Positions 5,969 to 6,295 of a stretch of 6,295 nt of DNA are shown in pieces. This stretch comes from Clostridia bacterium. GTDB lineage: Bacteria > Bacillota > Clostridia > Christensenellales > Borkfalkiaceae. Location: NCBI GenBank assembly GCA_017646945.1, contig JAGCLN010000045.1:1-6295 (forward strand), read 5' to 3'. The notes beneath the pieces are model-generated. The model did no database searches. It worked only from the letters and a program-made list of their open reading frames with translations, and was not told where the DNA came from. Within the stretch, counting starts at the first letter, position 1, and each line of letters opens with the position of its first letter. The position numbers and the translations under genes are program-made.

Positions 5969-5997
5969 ATTATATAATAAAACCTTTCAAAAATCAA
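5969..5997 (-). promoter_or_regulatory. Predicted sigma-A promoter for the dnaA-mnmG operon
   Basis: On the minus strand TTGATT (5992-5997) and a perfect TATAAT (5969-5974) are separated by 17 bases. Transcription should start near 5962, giving a dnaA leader of about 58 bases. The -10 box is the mirror image of the recF -10 box, so the two promoters overlap and likely compete. Confidence 0.75.
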
Positions 5998-6004
5998 CAG
6001 TTTA
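5980..6004 (+). repeat. Bipartite direct repeat, copy 2 (recF leader side)
   Basis: AAACCTTT (5980-5987) and AACAGTTTA (5996-6004) are separated by 8 bases, against 5 in copy 1. The copy covers the dnaA -35 box and runs to 2 bases before the recF ATG. Here the first block is not a ribosome binding site for any gene, which makes its repetition harder to explain by translation. Confidence 0.7.
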
Positions 6005-6006
6005 AA

Positions 6007-6295
6007 ATGCACATTAAAAAACTAACGCTTAACAATTTTCGCAATTATGAAAACGCAGTTTTCAATTTTAATAGCGGAATTAATATTTTAGTTGGGAATA
6101 ACGCTCAGGGCAAAACAAACGTTGCCGAAGCGATTTTTTTCCTTTGCACCGGTTATTCGCCAAGGGCGGGCTATGATAGAGAACTCATAAGGTCGGGGCA
6201 AAAACAAGCCAAAATAGTAGGCGTTTGCGAATCAAAGTACGGCGATATTGAAGTTGCGGTTGATTTTAAACTTACTAAAAAAGATATTTTAGTAA
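6007..6295 (+). CDS. recF: DNA replication/repair protein RecF, N-terminal part (partial, runs off the window)
   Basis: RecF is an SMC-like ATPase that binds gapped DNA and helps RecO and RecR load RecA. The first 96 residues are present. They open with MHIKKLTLNNFRNYENAVF, the usual RecF start with the FRNY block, then Walker A GNNAQGKTN (30-38). They continue with EAIFFLCTGYSPRAGYDRELIRSG, the region that in other RecF proteins carries the SFR segment. The frame is open to the end of the window. No Shine-Dalgarno precedes the ATG (CAACAGTTTAAA), although the protein match begins exactly there. It is divergent from dnaA instead of following dnaA-dnaN as is usual in Firmicutes. recR, its partner, lies in the same window. 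Confidence 0.95.
   Translation, partial: MHIKKLTLNNFRNYENAVFNFNSGINILVGNNAQGKTNVAEAIFFLCTGYSPRAGYDRELIRSGQKQAKIVGVCESKYGDIEVAVDFKLTKKDILV

Noticed and set aside
5904..6006. The dnaA-recF gap as a proven replication origin
   Set aside because: It is AT-rich and next to dnaA, but there is no cluster of DnaA boxes, only one near-match. The origin cannot be claimed without skew data and knowledge of what this DnaA binds.
1..6295. A defence island, mobile element, CRISPR array or toxin-antitoxin pair
   Set aside because: All genes are core replication, repair or RNA modification genes with uniform style; no transposase, integrase, terminal repeats or spacer arrays were seen.

Overview
The window is a stretch of bacterial chromosome that is almost entirely coding and rich in DNA replication and repair genes. 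The sequence is AT-rich. Gene order and protein style (dnaX-ybaB-recR, a RecR with a Clostridia-like Toprim region, a Dabb protein, MnmG, DnaA, RecF) point to a low-GC Gram-positive, most likely an uncultured member of Clostridia. That placement is inference from sequence style, not from a search. There is no sign of phage, plasmid, insertion sequence, CRISPR array, tRNA or rRNA, and no gene-free stretch longer than about 100 bases.

Left half, plus strand: the C-terminal part of dnaX (clamp-loader subunit) enters from the left edge. It is followed by ybaB, recR and an rsuA-type 16S rRNA pseudouridine synthase gene. The genes are nearly contiguous (17-nt gap, 3-nt gap, then a 1-nt TAATG overlap) and look like one operon. 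It ends at a perfect 26-bp palindrome with U-tracts on both sides, which also terminates the operon arriving from the right.

Right half, minus strand: dnaA, mnmG, a 53-codon lysine-rich ORF not previously named here, and a Dabb-domain gene form a second tight operon. dnaA and mnmG share a TAATG stop/start. The small ORF starts inside the end of mnmG, and its stop codon abuts the Shine-Dalgarno sequence of the Dabb gene. At the far right recF begins on the plus strand, divergent from dnaA, and runs off the window. dnaN, which usually lies between dnaA and recF, is absent.

The most interesting part is DnaA and its control region. The positions of the domain IV helix-turn-helix that read the DnaA box in the major groove in E. 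coli (P423, D433, H434, T435) are V, N, Y and A here, while the minor-groove arginine (R399 equivalent) is kept. The 103-bp dnaA-recF gap holds two oppositely directed sigma-A-type promoters whose -10 boxes form an inverted repeat. It also holds a bipartite direct repeat (AAACCTTT...AACAGTTTA, two copies about 70 bp apart) and one near-consensus DnaA box over the start region. Together these suggest a replication initiator with changed DNA specificity and a compact switch controlling both dnaA and recF. This is a hypothesis, not a demonstrated system.
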